Assembly (NCBI RefSeq): GCF_002422095.1 | Contig: NZ_DITB01000036.1 | Location: forward strand, 7,915 to 15,938 | Source: Flavobacterium sp. UBA6195 | GTDB lineage: Bacteria > Bacteroidota > Bacteroidia > Flavobacteriales > Flavobacteriaceae | Direction: 5' to 3' | DNA: 8,024 nucleotides | Part shown: positions 1-5,860 of the stretch, piece by piece | Position numbering within the stretch: the stretch's first letter is position 1 | Layout of the letters: each line of letters begins with the position of its first letter | Made by a program: the position numbers and the translations under genes | The notes under the pieces: model-generated | Told to the model about the DNA's origin: nothing | Seen by the model: the letters and a program-made list of their open reading frames with translations, nothing else | The model's database searches: none

Positions 1-90
1 ATAGTTTTGGGAAAATTAAGTTTATCAGATATTTTAGCATTTTATCGATTAATTATAAAAGCATTAACATTTTTAAATAAATTTATATAA
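1..90 (+). CDS. Possible 3' end of an upstream gene (partial)
   Basis: Frame 1 is open from the first base of the window to a TAA at 88-90, giving 29 residues that end in ..IIKALTFLNKFI. The tail is hydrophobic and basic and would be the C-terminus of a protein encoded to the left. It would stop 10 nt before the next start codon, a spacing that fits an operon. The support is weak because the region is very AT-rich and frame 3 is also open (to a TAA at 78-80), so either or neither could be coding. No family can be recognised from so short a tail. Confidence 0.33.
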   Translation: MVLGKLSLSDILAFYRLIIKALTFLNKFI

Positions 91-100
91 AAAAATTAAC

Positions 101-877
101 ATGGCGCTTAAAAAAAATAAAACACTAAAAGTAAGTATCATTTTTTTAATGCTTATTTCTTTGTTTCTAGGTGTCAAATATTACAAGGTTTCGATTGATT
201 TTAAAGACTACATGGATAGTTCTGAATTAGAAAATAAAGTACTTGAAAGTCAATTAACAGAAATTCTTTATAAATATGATTCTGTAAGTATAAAGAACAA
301 AGCAGATAGTATCAGATTCAGTCAAGAAATAAAGTTAATAAACTCTGAATCTTTTAAAAATGCATCTAAATTTAAATCTGTTGATGACTCAATAATGTTT
401 TTTACCAAAGAACAACAAATTGGGAAGTCTAATATCGTTGGCAAATCGTTAAATAATAATGTAGACTCTAATATTAGGAGTTTGATAAAAAGCGACTATC
501 TTAATGCTTTAAATGTTAATGCAAAAGGAGTTAAAATTTATTCTGAAAGTTATAATTTACGTGAGCCAAAAATTCAACAATTGAGAGTTTGTTTTACGTT
601 ACAAGAAAACCAATTTGTTAAGGCGGGAAATAAAACCATATTTGTTCAGGTTGTAAATCCTAAAAATCAAATTATTTCCTCCGAGAATACCTATGTTGAA
701 ACAGAAAATAATATTAAACTTCAATACAGTGCATCTGTAAGTACTAATTATCAAAGACAAGATACAGATGTTTGTACTTATGTTGATTTAGAGCAAAAAA
801 AGACAATTAGAGGTAAATATAAAATCAATATTTACCACGATTTCGTTAAAATTGGTACAACCGTTTTCGAATATTAA
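101..877 (+). CDS. Membrane-anchored protein of unknown function, flavobacterial family
   Basis: A 258-residue protein starting at ATG 101 with a basic N-terminus (MALKKNKTLK), then one hydrophobic segment at about residues 11-27, followed by a charged, probably helical or coiled-coil stretch (about 36-110). It reads as a single-pass anchor with the bulk outside the cytoplasm, or an uncleaved signal anchor. The C-terminal part (about 150-258) alternates hydrophobic and polar residues like a beta-rich domain, with LRVCFTL at 161-167, VQVVNPKNQII at 182-192 and DVCTYVDL at 223-230. Cys163 and Cys225 could pair. From memory this layout matches a flavobacterial family sometimes mislabelled 'chromosome partitioning protein ParA'; there is no Walker A motif, so that name is not supported. 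The gene is more AT-rich than glyS behind it. A 63-nt gap and a separate -7 element suggest glyS is transcribed independently. Function unknown. Confidence 0.8.
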   Translation: MALKKNKTLKVSIIFLMLISLFLGVKYYKVSIDFKDYMDSSELENKVLESQLTEILYKYDSVSIKNKADSIRFSQEIKLINSESFKNASKFKSVDDSIMFFTKEQQIGKSNIVGKSLNNNVDSNIRSLIKSDYLNALNVNAKGVKIYSESYNLREPKIQQLRVCFTLQENQFVKAGNKTIFVQVVNPKNQIISSENTYVETENNIKLQYSASVSTNYQRQDTDVCTYVDLEQKKTIRGKYKINIYHDFVKIGTTVFEY

Positions 878-928
878 CAATTCTTGTTTTTATTCTCTAA
901 TTTCTTTTCTTTATTTCATTCCTATTTT

Positions 929-936
929 TACTTTTG
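929..936 (+). promoter_or_regulatory. Candidate -7 promoter element for glyS
   Basis: TACTTTTG matches the Bacteroidetes -7 consensus TAnnTTTG exactly. It lies only 4 nt before the glyS start codon at 941. No TTG/TTTG -33 element is seen at the usual distance (about 905-913 reads only T and C with one A). If used, transcription would begin almost at the ATG. Confidence 0.5.
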
Positions 937-940
937 CACT

Positions 941-2482
941 ATGGCAAAACAAGATGATATTTTTAAGAATGTAGTTTCGCATGCAAAAGAGTACGGATTT
1001 ATATTTCCGTCGAGCGAAATTTACGATGGTTTAAGTGCGGTTTATGACTATGCACAAAATGGTGTGGAGTTAAAAAAGAACATCCGTGAATACTGGTGGC
1101 AATCTATGGTGCAAATGCACGAAAATATTGTAGGATTAGACGCTGCAATTTTAATGCATCCAACCACTTGGAAAGCTTCTGGACACGTTGATGCTTTTAA
1201 TGATCCATTAATCGATAATAAAGATTCTAAAAAAAGATACCGCGCTGATGTTTTAATTGAGGATTATGCCGAAAAATTAAATCAAAAAGCACAAAAAGAA
1301 ATCGACAAAGCACGTGAGCGTTTTGGAGCTTCATTTGATGAAGAACAATACAAAACAACAAATCCTCGTGTGATGGAATATTTGTCTAAAAAGAAAGAAA
1401 TTCTAGAAAGAATGGCGCGTTCTTTAGAGACAGAAAACCTTGCTGATGTTAAAGCTTTAATCGAAGAGTTAGAAATTGCTTGTCCAGAAAGCGGTTCAAA
1501 AAACTGGACCGATGTAAAGCAATTCAACTTAATGTTCGGAACTAAATTAGGTGCTTCTGCTGAAAACGCAATGGATTTATATTTGCGTCCAGAAACGGCT
1601 CAAGGTATTTTCGTAAACTTTTTAAATGTTCAAAAAACGGGACGTATGAAAATTCCTTTTGGAATTGCTCAAACGGGTAAAGCGTTTAGAAACGAAATCG
1701 TAGCAAGACAATTCATTTTCCGTATGCGCGAATTTGAACAAATGGAAATGCAGTTTTTCGTAAAACCAGGTGAAGAAATGAAATGGTACGAATACTGGAA
1801 AACAACACGTTTAGCTTGGCATCAGTCACTTGGTTTAGGAAAAGAAAACTATCGTTTCCATGACCATGAAAAATTAGCACATTACGCTAATGCTGCTGCG
1901 GATATCGAATTTAATTTCCCATTCGGATTCAAAGAATTAGAAGGAATTCACTCGAGAACCGATTTCGATTTGAAAGCACACGAACAATATTCAGGTAAAA
2001 AATTACAATATTTCGATACCGAAGAAAACAAAAACTATGTGCCTTATGTAGTAGAAACTTCAGTAGGATTAGATAGAATGTTCTTAGCAGTATTTTCAAA
2101 GTCATTACAAGAAGAAGTGTTAGAAGATGGTTCTACAAGGACAGTTTTACGTTTACCTTCAGTATTAGCACCAACAAAAGCTGCTGTTTTACCATTAGTT
2201 AAAAAAGACGGTTTACCAGAAGTAGCACGTAAAATCATCGATGATTTAAAATGGGATTTCAACGTAGCGTATGATGAAAAAGACGCAGTTGGAAGACGTT
2301 ACAGAAGACAAGATGCTCTTGGAACACCTTTCTGTATTACAGTAGATCATCAAACATTAGAAGATGAAACGGTAACCATCCGTCACAGAGATTCCATGCA
2401 ACAAGATAGAGTGAAGATTTCAGAATTACGAGATATCATTAACAACGAAGTTTCGATGAGAAACTGGTTGATGAAAATGTAG
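941..2482 (+). CDS. glyS: Glycine--tRNA ligase, single-chain (alpha2) type
   Basis: A 513-residue class II aminoacyl-tRNA synthetase that attaches glycine to tRNA-Gly using ATP, in the cytoplasm. The start is ATG 941 (MAKQDDIFKN), which gives the typical flavobacterial N-terminus; the open frame extends back to 884, but those 19 extra residues (Phe/Ser/Tyr-rich) look like translated spacer. The catalytic core shows LRPETAQG at 215-222, motif 2 FRNEI at 249-253 running into FRMREFEQMEMQFF at 260-273, and motif 3 GLDRMFLAVF at 376-385 with the conserved Arg379. A lysine/glutamate-rich insertion occupies about 90-190. The C-terminal anticodon-binding domain begins near LPSVLAPTKAAVLPL (405-419) and ends at 513. 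The length fits the eukaryote/archaea-like alpha2 enzyme, not the alpha/beta GlyQ-GlyS heterotetramer, and it is complete on one chain. It ends in TAG, followed at once by short tandem repeats and a strong terminator. No T-box leader fits in the short upstream spacer. Confidence 0.97.
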   Translation: MAKQDDIFKNVVSHAKEYGFIFPSSEIYDGLSAVYDYAQNGVELKKNIREYWWQSMVQMHENIVGLDAAILMHPTTWKASGHVDAFNDPLIDNKDSKKRYRADVLIEDYAEKLNQKAQKEIDKARERFGASFDEEQYKTTNPRVMEYLSKKKEILERMARSLETENLADVKALIEELEIACPESGSKNWTDVKQFNLMFGTKLGASAENAMDLYLRPETAQGIFVNFLNVQKTGRMKIPFGIAQTGKAFRNEIVARQFIFRMREFEQMEMQFFVKPGEEMKWYEYWKTTRLAWHQSLGLGKENYRFHDHEKLAHYANAAADIEFNFPFGFKELEGIHSRTDFDLKAHEQYSGKKLQYFDTEENKNYVPYVVETSVGLDRMFLAVFSKSLQEEVLEDGSTRTVLRLPSVLAPTKAAVLPLVKKDGLPEVARKIIDDLKWDFNVAYDEKDAVGRRYRRQDALGTPFCITVDHQTLEDETVTIRHRDSMQQDRVKISELRDIINNEVSMRNWLMKM

Positions 2483-2484
2483 TT

Positions 2485-2519
2485 GAGAAGTAAAAAGTAA
2501 AAAGCTCAAAGTAAAAAGT
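2485..2519 (+). repeat. Heptad tandem repeat, consensus NNNAAGT, 3' of glyS
   Basis: Five consecutive 7-nt units begin two bases after the glyS stop codon: GAGAAGT (2485-2491), AAAAAGT (2492-2498), AAAAAGC (2499-2505), TCAAAGT (2506-2512) and AAAAAGT (2513-2519). The array runs straight into the terminator stem. It is non-coding and lies in the sense direction of glyS. Confidence 0.75.
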
Positions 2520-2553
2520 AAACCCCGAATTTCATTTGAAATTCGGGGTTTTT
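2520..2553. terminator. Bidirectional intrinsic terminator between glyS and thiL
   Basis: A perfect 14-bp stem (2520-2533 pairing with 2538-2551) closes a 4-nt ATTT loop, with the core CCCCGAATTTC. A T-run (2549-2553) follows on the + strand. On the - strand the stem is followed by the T-rich complement of the AGTAAAA repeats. It can therefore end both glyS and the convergent thiL transcript. Confidence 0.92.
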
Positions 2554-2571
2554 ATCTCTAAAGCTTTTTAA

Positions 2572-2597
2572 ACTGCGACTGAATACTGCGACTGTAA
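2572..2597 (-). repeat. 13-nt tandem repeat of AGT-ending units, 3' of thiL
   Basis: On the + strand ACTGCGACTG occurs at 2572-2581 and again at 2585-2594, a 13-nt period. Read in the thiL direction the block consists of TTACAGT (2591-2597), CGCAGT (2585-2590), ATTCAGT (2578-2584) and CGCAGT (2572-2577), starting one base after the thiL TAG. Similar ACTGCGACTG spacer repeats are, from memory, frequent in Flavobacterium genomes. Confidence 0.7.
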
Positions 2598-2598
2598 A

Positions 2599-3645
2599 CT
2601 AATCAATCAAAGCATTCCACCCTCGAGCTTTCAATGCAATCTTTGTATTCGCTCTTGTGATTAAATGATTTCCTTCAGTAGCGGCAACCATATGTCCGAT
2701 TACCGTAAAATTTGGATTGCCTTTGATTTTGTCAAAATCTTCCATTTTAATCGTGAAAAGCAATTCGTAATCTTCGCCACCACTTAACGCTACGGTTGTG
2801 ATGTCTAAATTAAATTCTTCACATACATTAATCAACTGCGGATCCACTGGGATTTTCTCTTCGTACAAATTACAACCTACATTACTCTGTTTGCACAAAT
2901 GTAAAATTTCCGACGATAAACCATCTGAAATATCAATCATGGCGGTTGGTTTTACTTCTAATTTTTCTAAAAGTTCCTTTATATCAGTTCTGGCTTCTGG
3001 TTTTAATTGACGTTCAATTAAATACGTGTAATCGTCTAAAACCGGTTGGTTGTTTGGATTCACTTGAAACACTTGTTTTTCGCGTTCCAAAACTTGTAAT
3101 CCCATGTAAGCCGCACCAATATCACCCGAAACCACTAATAAATCATTTTCTTTTGCGCCATTTCGGTACACGATATCTTCTGAATTTGCTTCACCAATTG
3201 CAGTTATACTAATAATTAACCCTTTTTGCGAAGAAGTGGTATCGCCACCAATTACATCTACATTGTAAATTTTAGAGGCTAACGTTATGCCATCAAACAG
3301 TTCTTCCAAAGCTTCCAATGGAAAACGATTCGAAACCGCTACCGAAACCGTAATTTGAGTTGGAGTTGCGTTCATCGCACAAATATCAGACACATTCGCA
3401 ACAACGGCTTTGTAACCTAAATGTTTTAATGGCATGTAAGCCAAATCAAAATGAACACCTTCAACTAATAAATCGGTAGAAATTACCGCTTTTTTATCAC
3501 CAAAATTCAATACCGCCGCATCGTCACCAATACCTTTTAGTGTTGATTCTTGACTAATAGTAAAATTTTTAGTTAAGTGTTCAATTAAGCCAAATTCGCC
3601 TAGTTGCGATAAACTCGTTCTTGATTGGTCTTTATTTTCTAACAT
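2599..3645 (-). CDS. thiL: Thiamine-monophosphate kinase
   Basis: A 348-residue cytoplasmic kinase that phosphorylates thiamine monophosphate with ATP to give thiamine diphosphate, the last step of cofactor synthesis. It belongs to the PurM/ThiL fold. Visible family motifs in order: GIGDDAAVL (38-46) with the metal-binding Asp pair, STDLLVEGVHFD (56-67), NVSDICAMNATP (84-95), GGDTTSS (133-139), VVSGDIGAAYMGL (171-183), IDISDGL (237-243) and SGGEDYELLF (288-297). Length is normal and no motif is missing. The ATG at 3645 gives a normal N-terminus and sits 13 nt behind a good -7 element. There is no TPP riboswitch: the leader is too short to hold one and no THI-box bases are seen. Other thiamine genes are absent nearby, so it appears to be transcribed alone, although weak read-through from recX is possible. 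It ends in TAG, followed by AGT-type repeats and the terminator shared with glyS. Confidence 0.96.
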   Translation of the reverse strand: MLENKDQSRTSLSQLGEFGLIEHLTKNFTISQESTLKGIGDDAAVLNFGDKKAVISTDLLVEGVHFDLAYMPLKHLGYKAVVANVSDICAMNATPTQITVSVAVSNRFPLEALEELFDGITLASKIYNVDVIGGDTTSSQKGLIISITAIGEANSEDIVYRNGAKENDLLVVSGDIGAAYMGLQVLEREKQVFQVNPNNQPVLDDYTYLIERQLKPEARTDIKELLEKLEVKPTAMIDISDGLSSEILHLCKQSNVGCNLYEEKIPVDPQLINVCEEFNLDITTVALSGGEDYELLFTIKMEDFDKIKGNPNFTVIGHMVAATEGNHLITRANTKIALKARGWNALID

Positions 3646-3658
3646 GGATTATTTTTTG

Positions 3659-3686
3659 CAAAAGTACGATTTTATTGTGATACAAA
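3659..3686 (-). promoter_or_regulatory. thiL promoter, Bacteroidetes type
   Basis: Read on the - strand, TTTG (3683-3686) is followed after 16 nt by TACTTTTG (3659-3666), a match to the TTTG / TAnnTTTG promoter of Bacteroidetes; the spacer is slightly short. The -7 element ends 13 nt before the thiL ATG, so the leader would be under about 10 nt. The -33 TTTG lies inside the first copy of the 36-nt spacer repeat. Confidence 0.68.
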
Positions 3687-3717
3687 TATTTTAACGCAAA
3701 TCCATGCAAAGTTTTTT
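3682..3717. repeat. 36-nt intergenic repeat, copy 1 (CGCAAAG family)
   Basis: Matches copy 2 at 3774-3809 in 33 of 36 positions. It contains ACGCAAA and ATGCAAAG sub-units. Immediately right of it, CGCAAAGTCACGCAAAA (3718-3734) repeats the same theme. The sequence is non-coding and lies between recX and thiL. From memory such CGCAAAG strings are dispersed in many Flavobacterium intergenic regions. Confidence 0.75.
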
Positions 3718-3773
3718 CGCAAAGTCACGCAAAATAATTTTTAAAATCTGAGAATCTGCGGCTTAAAGGTTAC

Positions 3774-3809
3774 ACAAATGTTTTAACGCAAAGCCACGCA
3801 AAGTTTTTT
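3774..3809. repeat. 36-nt intergenic repeat, copy 2 (CGCAAAG family)
   Basis: Direct repeat of 3682-3717 at a distance of 92 nt, with three differences (at repeat positions 7, 20 and 24). It carries AACGCAAAGCCACGCAAAG, the better-preserved form of the unit. The 56 nt between the copies hold further CGCAAA units and a doubled AATCTG (3745-3750 and 3753-3758). Confidence 0.75.
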
Positions 3810-3835
3810 AAACCACATAAGGAACATAACTATAT

Positions 3836-3877
3836 CTTCGTGAAACGCTGTGTTGACTTCGTGTGGCTCTGTGTAAC
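3836..3877. repeat. 21-nt tandem repeat, CTTCGTG / CTGTGT units
   Basis: Two adjoining 21-nt units, 3836-3856 and 3857-3877, both begin CTTCGTG and carry CTGTGT; they match at 14 of 21 positions. The second unit resembles the reverse complement of the CGCAAAG unit at 3783-3803 (15 of 21 positions). The two repeat types therefore look like one degenerate module in opposite orientations. Confidence 0.6.
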
Positions 3878-3878
3878 A

Positions 3879-3913
3879 ACTCCCCACTTCTAACTCCCCA
3901 CTTCCAACTCTTT
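3879..3913 (-). repeat. Heptad tandem repeat, consensus NNRRAGT, overlapping the recX 3' end
   Basis: Read in the recX direction there are five contiguous 7-nt units: AAAGAGT (3907-3913), TGGAAGT (3900-3906), GGGGAGT (3893-3899), TAGAAGT (3886-3892) and GGGGAGT (3879-3885). On the + strand AACTCCCCACTTC occurs twice exactly, 14 nt apart. The array encodes the last recX residues and contains its TAG stop. Confidence 0.78.
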
Positions 3914-4372
3914 TAGCTTCTCATAAATCAAACTCGTTTCATAGCCTTTTCGAAGTAAGAAATCGACAAATTTTTTATTTTTCTTTTGCCCTTTTCGTTC
4001 GGTGATGCTGTTCCAATGTTTTTCCGACAATTGGTGGAAATTTTCTTTATAGGTTTCCTCTGGAATTTCTTTTAAAGCTATTGTGATGATGCGAGAGGAG
4101 ATGTTTCGAAATTTCAATTCGTTCACAATGCGGTTTTTACCCCATAATTTATAATTGTGTTTGCCACGAGCAAAACTTTGAGCAAAACGTTCTTCATTGA
4201 TAAAATTGTTTTCGATTAGATAGGTCAGAATTCCCTCTTTTTCAGTAGAATTTATAGAAAACGAATATAATTTTTCCTCTACTTCCTTGTAGCAACGTTC
4301 TTGATAAGAACAATAATATTCCATCTTTGAATAGATTTCTTGTAAGGAAAATGAGGTTTTATTAGTCTTCAA
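3890..4372 (-). CDS. recX: Regulatory protein RecX
   Basis: A 160-residue helical protein that binds RecA filaments and modulates recombination and the SOS response. The RecX helical repeats are visible: an N-terminal segment with CSYQERCYKEVEEKL (21-35), the conserved core NFINEERFAQSFARGK (56-71) with WGKNRIVNELKFRNIS (77-92), and a C-terminal repeat KKFVDFLLRKGYETSLIYEKL (133-153). Cys21 and Cys27 are typical of flavobacterial members. The start is uncertain. TTG at 4370-4372 directly follows an in-frame TAA and keeps about 16 residues that flavobacterial homologues also have before the MEYYC-like motif; the first ATG is at 4322-4324 (Met17). I prefer TTG because of that N-terminus and because the -7 element at 4408-4415 leaves about a 30-nt leader. 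The last codons (ELEVGS) and the TAG stop lie inside a heptad repeat. No clear terminator follows. recA is not in the window. Confidence 0.93.
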   Translation of the reverse strand: MKTNKTSFSLQEIYSKMEYYCSYQERCYKEVEEKLYSFSINSTEKEGILTYLIENNFINEERFAQSFARGKHNYKLWGKNRIVNELKFRNISSRIITIALKEIPEETYKENFHQLSEKHWNSITERKGQKKNKKFVDFLLRKGYETSLIYEKLKELEVGS

Positions 4373-4407
4373 TTAATTTATGGTTTTTAATTTGTGTTTT
4401 ATAGTGG

Positions 4408-4415
4408 CAAATTTA
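4408..4415 (-). promoter_or_regulatory. Candidate -7 promoter element for recX
   Basis: On the - strand TAAATTTG matches TAnnTTTG, 35 nt before the TTG start of recX. No well-spaced TTTG -33 element is seen; the nearest TTG (4428-4430) is only 12 nt away. The -33 region would overlap the -7 element of the divergent dipeptidase promoter. Confidence 0.45.
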
Positions 4416-4419
4416 TGGA

Positions 4420-4447
4420 TTTGATTTCAACATTTTTTGTATTTTTG
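4420..4447 (+). promoter_or_regulatory. Candidate promoter of the M20 dipeptidase gene
   Basis: TTTG at 4420-4423 is followed after 16 nt by TATTTTTG (4440-4447), matching the Bacteroidetes TTTG / TAnnTTTG pattern with the same slightly short spacer as the thiL promoter. The element ends 20 nt before the ATG at 4468. Confidence 0.6.
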
Positions 4448-4467
4448 AACTTTATCAAACAATCACA

Positions 4468-5856
4468 ATGGACAATATAAAACAATACGTTCAAGAAAAT
4501 AAAGAACGTTTTTTAAGCGAATTAATCGAACTTTTAAAAATACCATCAGTAAGTGCTGATAGCGCTTATGCTCACGATGTCGTATTAACGGCCGAAGCAG
4601 TTAAAGCAAGTTTAGAAAAAGCAGGTTGCGATTTCGTAGAGCTTTGCGAAACGCCGGGTTATCCAATTGTTTACGGAGAAAAAATTATCGATAAAAATTT
4701 ACCAACGGTTTTAGTTTATGGACATTACGATGTGCAACCACCAGATCCAATGGAATTATGGACATCACCTCCTTTTGAACCTGTAATTAAAACAACAGAA
4801 ATTCACCCTGAAGGAGCTATTTTTGCTCGTGGTGCTTGTGATGACAAAGGTCAAATGTACATGCATGTAAAAGCTTTTGAATATATGATTCAAAACAATT
4901 GTTTGCCATGTAACGTAAAATTTATGATTGAAGGGGAAGAAGAAGTAGGTTCGAAAAGTTTGGGCTGGTTCGTAGAACGTAATCAAGAAAAATTGTCGAA
5001 TGATGTAATTTTGATTTCAGATACGGGAATGATTTCTAACCAACAACCTTCAATTACAACTGGTTTAAGAGGTTTGAGTTATGTTGAGGTTGAAGTTACG
5101 GGTCCAAATAGAGATTTACATTCGGGATTATATGGAGGAGCTGTTGCGAATCCAATTAACGTGTTAACTAAAATGATTGCTTCGTTACATGATGAAAACA
5201 ATCACATTGCGATTCCAGGTTTTTACGATAAAGTAGAAGAATTATCTGCTGCTGAAAGAGCTGAAATGGCAAAAGCACCATTCTCATTAGAAAAATACAA
5301 AAAAGCCTTAGATATCGAAGATGTTCATGGAGAAACAGGTTATGTTACCAATGAAAGAAATTCTATTCGTCCAACTTTAGATGTTAACGGAATTTGGGGT
5401 GGTTATACAGGTGAAGGAGCTAAAACAGTTATCGCAAGTAAAGCATATGCTAAAATTTCGATGCGTTTAGTACCTAACCAAGATTGGGAAGAAATTACCG
5501 AATTATTCAAAAAACATTTCGAAAGTATCGCGCCTAAATCAGTGAAAGTAGTGGTAAAACCACATCATGGTGGACAAGGTTATGTTACGCCAATTGATAG
5601 CGTTGGTTATAGAGCGGCTAATAAGGCGTACACAGAAACATTTGGAGTTCCTGCTATTCCTGTTCGTTCAGGAGGTAGTATTCCAATTGTAGCTTTATTT
5701 GAGAAGGAATTAAAGAGTAAAACAATTTTAATGGGCTTTGGTTTAGATAGTGATGCGATTCACTCGCCAAACGAGCATTTTGGGGTTTTCAATTACTTAA
5801 AAGGTATTGAAACTATTCCGCTATTCTACAAGTATTTTACAGAAATGAGTAAATAA
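4468..5856 (+). CDS. M20-family metallo-dipeptidase (carnosinase/CNDP-like)
   Basis: A 462-residue zinc peptidase, expected to act as a homodimer in the cytoplasm and to split dipeptides; no signal peptide is seen. All metal and catalytic positions can be read: GHYDVQP (85-91) with His86 and Asp88, ARGACDDKGQ (120-129) with bridging Asp125, EGEEEVGS (155-162) with catalytic Glu158 and metal ligand Glu159, SDTG (184-187) with Asp185, and IHSPNEH (431-437) with His432. RDLHSG (215-220) supplies His218, the residue the dimerisation lid normally adds to the partner's active site. RSGGSIPI (400-407) is the usual substrate-carboxylate segment. Length and motif spacing match the CNDP2/carnosinase branch of M20, not ArgE or DapE. 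The substrate cannot be told from sequence; a general cytosolic dipeptidase in peptide recycling is most likely. It is a single-gene unit, divergent from recX, ending in TAA just before a hairpin terminator. Confidence 0.95.
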   Translation: MDNIKQYVQENKERFLSELIELLKIPSVSADSAYAHDVVLTAEAVKASLEKAGCDFVELCETPGYPIVYGEKIIDKNLPTVLVYGHYDVQPPDPMELWTSPPFEPVIKTTEIHPEGAIFARGACDDKGQMYMHVKAFEYMIQNNCLPCNVKFMIEGEEEVGSKSLGWFVERNQEKLSNDVILISDTGMISNQQPSITTGLRGLSYVEVEVTGPNRDLHSGLYGGAVANPINVLTKMIASLHDENNHIAIPGFYDKVEELSAAERAEMAKAPFSLEKYKKALDIEDVHGETGYVTNERNSIRPTLDVNGIWGGYTGEGAKTVIASKAYAKISMRLVPNQDWEEITELFKKHFESIAPKSVKVVVKPHHGGQGYVTPIDSVGYRAANKAYTETFGVPAIPVRSGGSIPIVALFEKELKSKTILMGFGLDSDAIHSPNEHFGVFNYLKGIETIPLFYKYFTEMSK

Positions 5857-5860
5857 AATA

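Noticed and set aside
2..9. TAGTTTTG as a promoter for the 101-877 gene
   Set aside because: It matches the -7 consensus but is over 90 nt from the start codon, at the window edge, and lies in a possible upstream coding frame; chance matches are expected in such AT-rich DNA.
3..80. Alternative open frame 3 as the end of an upstream gene
   Set aside because: It is open for 25 codons, but frame 1 runs longer and stops closer to the next gene; neither is firm, so only frame 1 is listed, at low confidence.
884..940. N-terminal extension of glyS by 19 residues
   Set aside because: The extra residues are almost only Phe, Ser, Tyr and Leu from a T-rich spacer, the region holds a -7 promoter element, and MAKQDDIFKN at 941 is the typical family start.
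1282..1527. Antisense open frame within glyS
   Set aside because: It lies wholly inside a strongly conserved gene and its translation has no recognisable motif; the same holds for the antisense frame at 2044-2262.
2798..3212. Two + strand open frames inside thiL
   Set aside because: Both are shadows of the thiL reading frame on the opposite strand, which carries all family motifs.
3682..3877. CRISPR array
   Set aside because: The repeats are few, degenerate and unevenly spaced, the intervals themselves contain repeat fragments, and there are no cas genes.
3646..3889. TPP riboswitch ahead of thiL
   Set aside because: The promoter element ends 13 nt before the ATG, leaving no room for an aptamer, and no THI-box sequence is seen.
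4765..4986. Antisense open frame inside the dipeptidase gene
   Set aside because: It covers the metal-binding region of a clear M20 enzyme and has no independent support.
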